Shown piece after piece: positions 61,271 through 64,000 of a stretch of 64,000 bases of DNA. The notes under the pieces are model-generated. The model did not search any database. It was given only the letters and a program-made list of their open reading frames with translations, and was not told the origin of the DNA. The stretch covers positions 806,001 to 870,000 of the forward strand of contig NZ_SODF01000002.1 in the NCBI RefSeq assembly GCF_004365875.1. The letters run 5' to 3'. How positions within the stretch are numbered: the first letter of the stretch is position 1; every line of letters starts with the position of its first letter. A program made the position numbers and the translations under genes. Origin of the DNA: Kribbella kalugense. GTDB taxonomy: Bacteria > Actinomycetota > Actinomycetes > Propionibacteriales > Kribbellaceae.

Positions 61271-61711
61271 GTGGCAACAGACACAAGTGACGCGGTGGAC
61301 AACCTCGAGAAGGAACTCGTCACGTTGGCACGGCGGCTGCGTGGTCTGCAGCGGACGCTGTCCGACGAGGCGCACCCGGACTTGGAGCCGGCGCAGTACG
61401 CGTTGCTGAACCACGTCGAAGAGCTGGCACCGGTGCGGATGGCCGACCTGGTGGCAGCGCTCGAGGTGGACAAGGGTCCGGTCAGCCGGGCCTGCGCGCG
61501 ACTGGAGGAGGAGGGCCTGCTGAAGCGGGCGGCCGACAAGTCGGACGCGCGCGCGACCCTGCTGACTCTGACCGCGGCCGGCAAGCGCAAGCTGACGGCG
61601 GCCCGGAAGAAGCGGCACAAGGTGATCGAGGACCTGCTCAAGGACTGGTCTCCGGCCCAGGTCAAGACCTTCGCCACCCAGGTGTCGAAGTTCAACAAGC
61701 TGTCCGACTGA
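61271..61711 (+). CDS. MarR-family transcriptional regulator
   Basis: 146 residues from GTG 61271 (SD AAGGGG). The winged helix includes PVRMADLVAALEVDKGPVSRACARLEEEGLL and wing region KSDARATLLTLT. Separate from dcd by 173 bp. Likely binds the GTTGC inverted repeats in its own promoter region. Confidence 0.9.
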   Translation: MATDTSDAVDNLEKELVTLARRLRGLQRTLSDEAHPDLEPAQYALLNHVEELAPVRMADLVAALEVDKGPVSRACARLEEEGLLKRAADKSDARATLLTLTAAGKRKLTAARKKRHKVIEDLLKDWSPAQVKTFATQVSKFNKLSD

Positions 61712-61872
61712 GGTTAGTTGCCTCAGGCCCGGGTTTCGGTCCGCCGAGACCACCCGCCACGGCCTGGTGGTGCAGTCCCGCCGGAGAGCTGAGGGCTCCG
61801 GACGATTCGCCACCAGCCGCTGGGAACAGGGCCTCGAGCGCACTGGAACTGTGCGGATGAGCAGCACGCTGC

Positions 61873-61878
61873 TAACGT
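61873..61878 (+). promoter_or_regulatory. -10 element TAACGT of dcd
   Basis: Six bases before GTG 61885, no SD; leaderless layout. Confidence 0.45.
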
Positions 61879-61884
61879 GCGACC

Positions 61885-62460
61885 GTGCTGCTCTCCGACC
61901 GTGACATCTTGGCCGAGCTCGACGCGAAACGGGTCCAGCTGGATCCGTTCGATGCTGCGATGGTGCAGCCGTCGAGTGTCGACGTACGGCTGGACCGGTT
62001 CTTCCGGGTTTTCGAGAACCACCGGTACCCGCATATCGACCCGGCCGAGGAACAGCCGGATCTGACCCGGCTGGTCGAGCCGGACGGCGAGGAACCGTTC
62101 ATCCTGCATCCCGGTGAGTTCGTCCTGGGATCGACGTACGAGCTGGTCACCCTGCCCGACGACGTCGCCGCCCGCCTCGAGGGCAAGTCGTCGCTGGGAC
62201 GGCTCGGTCTGCTCACCCACTCGACGGCCGGCTTCATCGACCCCGGCTTCTCCGGCCACGTGACGCTCGAGCTGTCGAACGTCGCGACGCTGCCGATCAA
62301 GCTCTGGCCCGGGATGAAGATCGGCCAGCTGTGCTTCTTCCGGCTGTCCTCCCCGGCCGAGAACCCGTACGGCTCGGCGAAGTACGGCTCCCGGTACCAG
62401 GACCAGCGCGGCCCGACGCCGTCGCGCTCCTACATGAACTTCCACCGCACCGACATCTGA
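61885..62460 (+). CDS. dcd: dCTP deaminase, probably bifunctional (dUMP-forming)
   Basis: 191 residues from GTG 61885. LLSDRDILAELDAKRVQLD, VQPSSVDVRLD, EGKSSLGRLGLLTHSTAGF and GFSGHVTLELSNVATLP are close to Mycobacterium tuberculosis Dcd, which deaminates dCTP and hydrolyses dUTP in one enzyme, giving dUMP. The Glu and Ser/Arg active-site block is intact. Ends with the C-terminal RGPTPSRSYMNF lid. Confidence 0.95.
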   Translation: MLLSDRDILAELDAKRVQLDPFDAAMVQPSSVDVRLDRFFRVFENHRYPHIDPAEEQPDLTRLVEPDGEEPFILHPGEFVLGSTYELVTLPDDVAARLEGKSSLGRLGLLTHSTAGFIDPGFSGHVTLELSNVATLPIKLWPGMKIGQLCFFRLSSPAENPYGSAKYGSRYQDQRGPTPSRSYMNFHRTDI

Positions 62461-62467
62461 CAAACGA

Positions 62468-62492
62468 AAGGCCCCGGGAATCCCGGGGCCTT
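62468..62492. terminator. Terminator between dcd and the edge lipoprotein gene
   Basis: AAGGCCCCGGGA / TCCCGGGGCCTT, with ACGA/TCGT outer pairing; between convergent genes. Confidence 0.9.
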
Positions 62493-62507
62493 GTCGTTTC
62501 AGCTGGG

Positions 62508-64000
62508 TCAGGCGGCCGGCTGCAGGTAGACGCAGATCGTCTCGATGTCCATCGAGCTGCCGTAGCCGCCCGTCGGCAGCTGCCGGTAGACACCGCCGTA
62601 CGGCGAGACCGCGGCGGGCGACTCCTGCGTGCCGTTGTAGTCGCTCAGGTAACTGCCGCCGGGACCGTCAGACGGGGAGTCGCCGTCCGACGGAGTGCCG
62701 CCGGACGTCGGGGAGTCACTGTCCGAGGGTGTGTCGCCGGTCGACGGGGTGCTGCCCGAGCTCGGGCCACCGGACGGGGTCGGGGTCGGCAGGTCCTGGC
62801 CGGTCTTCGCATCCAGCAGCACCGGCTGCTTCTCGGTCTGCACATACACGACTCCGTGGAACGCCGCGGTCACGTTGGGCACGATGCGACCCCCGGAATT
62901 GGTGTTCCAGCCCCAGGCCTTCTTGCCGGTGGTGTCGTCGAGCCCGAGGATCTCCTTCGGACCACTGGGCTGGGTGCTGGCGCAGACGACCGAGCTCGCC
63001 TGGTCCCAGCTGCATTCGTAGCCACCCGAGTCGTCCGCCGACAGCCCGGGCGCCGACTTCACCACGGCCCCGGTCGACAGATCGACCGAGTAGAGCGAAA
63101 CGATGTCGGTTCCCATGCCCCCGTTGGCGGTCGGCGAGTACACCGTGCCGTAGAAGAAGCCGTGCTTGGCACCGCCGGCGAGAGGCGAGAGCTCGCCCTG
63201 CTTCAGCGGGATCTGCTTCGTGACCTTCCCGCTCGCACCGTCGACGATCTCGACACTGGCGTCATTGGCGTTCTGCTGGCTCGCGGGCTTCGCGCCGGCG
63301 ATCACGCCGTCGTGTACGGCGGACGGCTCGATGCCTGGCACGACCGTGGACTTCTTCGTCGCGGGATCCGCGTACACCGTCGCCGTCTCCGTCTTGACGG
63401 TCAGGTTGCCGCTGACGCCGATCGCGACCTGACCGGTCTCCGGGTCGACCTGCGCGTTCGTCAGGTTCGGCGTACTGGTCCCTTCCACCGTGCTCACCGG
63501 CGTGGACACCTCGGCGACCTTCTGCCCGGTCGCAACGTCGATCCACTGGATCAGCACCAGGCCCTGCGGCTTCTGGGTGCCGTTGCCCTTGTCGGCCTCC
63601 GCATACGCGACCACTGCGACGTCCTTGCCGTCGACCTTGACCGCCGTCGGCACGGTCACGTCGCTGACCGTCGTGGTCTCGGCCGCGGTCGACTTGACCA
63701 CCCAGGACTTGCTCGGGTCGGCGACGTTGTTGCCGACCAGCCCGTCGTAGTGGCCGATCAGGGCCACCTGGCCGACCATTCCCAGCTGGGCCTCGTCGTA
63801 GGTGCTCCGCGTCTGAACCTTGGTCACTGGGAACGCCGCGGCGGCGGTGAAGGCCTTGGGCGGGTCGAAGGACGGGATGCTAGGGGCGGACGGGGTGGGC
63901 GAGCTGGTGGAATCGCCGCCGTTGTTGTCAGAGCCCGATTCGGACTTCTTGTCGTTGCCGCCGCAACCGGCGATCAGAATCAGGGCCGCGGTGACGGCTG
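62508..64000 (-). CDS. Secreted lipoprotein with PQQ-like beta-propeller blades (cut by right edge)
   Basis: At least 497 residues; the start is beyond the window. A start at 63827 would be internal, because the frame is open to the edge and contains a lipobox (LILIAGC, around 63955) and a Ser/Asn-rich linker (KKSESGSDNNGG). The body has repeated blades (KSWVVKSTAAETTTVSDVTV, VLIQWIDVATGQKVAEV, GKVTKQIPLKQGELSPLAG, KKAWGWNTNSGGRI) and a low-complexity Ser/Thr/Asp/Pro stretch near the C-terminus. PQQ_2-like surface proteins of this kind are common in actinomycetes; function unknown. Confidence 0.75.
   Translation of the reverse strand, partial: AVTAALILIAGCGGNDKKSESGSDNNGGDSTSSPTPSAPSIPSFDPPKAFTAAAAFPVTKVQTRSTYDEAQLGMVGQVALIGHYDGLVGNNVADPSKSWVVKSTAAETTTVSDVTVPTAVKVDGKDVAVVAYAEADKGNGTQKPQGLVLIQWIDVATGQKVAEVSTPVSTVEGTSTPNLTNAQVDPETGQVAIGVSGNLTVKTETATVYADPATKKSTVVPGIEPSAVHDGVIAGAKPASQQNANDASVEIVDGASGKVTKQIPLKQGELSPLAGGAKHGFFYGTVYSPTANGGMGTDIVSLYSVDLSTGAVVKSAPGLSADDSGGYECSWDQASSVVCASTQPSGPKEILGLDDTTGKKAWGWNTNSGGRIVPNVTAAFHGVVYVQTEKQPVLLDAKTGQDLPTPTPSGGPSSGSTPSTGDTPSDSDSPTSGGTPSDGDSPSDGPGGSYLSDYNGTQESPAAVSPYGGVYRQLPTGGYGSSMDIETICVYLQPAA

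Noticed and set aside
63827..63827. GTG start for the right-edge lipoprotein
   Set aside because: The frame continues upstream to the edge and contains a lipobox, so this GTG is internal.

Overview
The window is high-GC DNA with dense GTG/TTG starts, four-base stop/start overlaps and many apparently leaderless genes, as expected of a soil actinomycete. The gene set (streptomycete-style hut genes with a Cys-Ser-Gly histidine ammonia-lyase, a mycobacterial-type dCTP deaminase/dUTPase, an EtfD-like protein, many LacI/PadR/MarR/IclR/TetR regulators, secreted hydrolases) fits a nocardioid such as Kribbella; the genus is an inference. No phage, integrase, IS or CRISPR is visible.

Layout. 0-10.3 kb: histidine catabolism. 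An OpuC/ProU-type ABC transporter, an M20 hydrolase and hutF form one minus-strand unit running off the left edge; hutH-hutU form another; a GNAT enzyme, a small membrane protein and an IclR regulator face the other way. 10.3-12.3 kb: a zinc-starvation island with cysteine-free S14 and L33, a CobW/COG0523 protein without a P-loop, and L31 type B, around a candidate Zur box. 12.3-17.4 kb: an ammonia-lyase homologue whose MIO tripeptide reads Gly-Thr-Gly, an SGNH hydrolase, a TetR/alpha-beta hydrolase pair and a prenyltransferase-like protein. 17.5-28 kb: potassium uptake, with a KimA-like permease and kdpFABCDE preceded by a 27-residue ORF and an 11-bp repeat array likely bound by KdpE. 28-37.9 kb: small metabolic and regulatory genes, several with clear palindromic operators (MarR-GNAT, LacI, PadR). 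38-42.4 kb: secreted M36 and S53 peptidases. 42.7-48.8 kb: a sugar ABC importer with a YesL-like protein and a GH116 glycosidase. 48.8-52.3 kb: ALDH, DUF779 and a GAF regulator. 52.4-60.7 kb: tandem beta-repeat paralogues, EtfD-like protein, LppX-like lipoprotein, PhoD phosphatase, discoidin protein and an SDR. 60.8-64 kb: tRNA-Gly(CCC), MarR regulator, dcd and a lipoprotein cut by the right edge.

How the parts fit. The transporter shares its transcription unit with hutF, so it probably imports histidine or a related betaine; HutH and HutU make imidazolonepropionate, HutF acts later, and the M20 enzyme probably removes the formyl group. A near-identical palindrome lies 53-54 nt before hutH and before the odd ammonia-lyase, linking the two. 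Most regulators have a repeat in their own promoter, so this window offers an unusual number of regulator-operator pairs readable from sequence alone.
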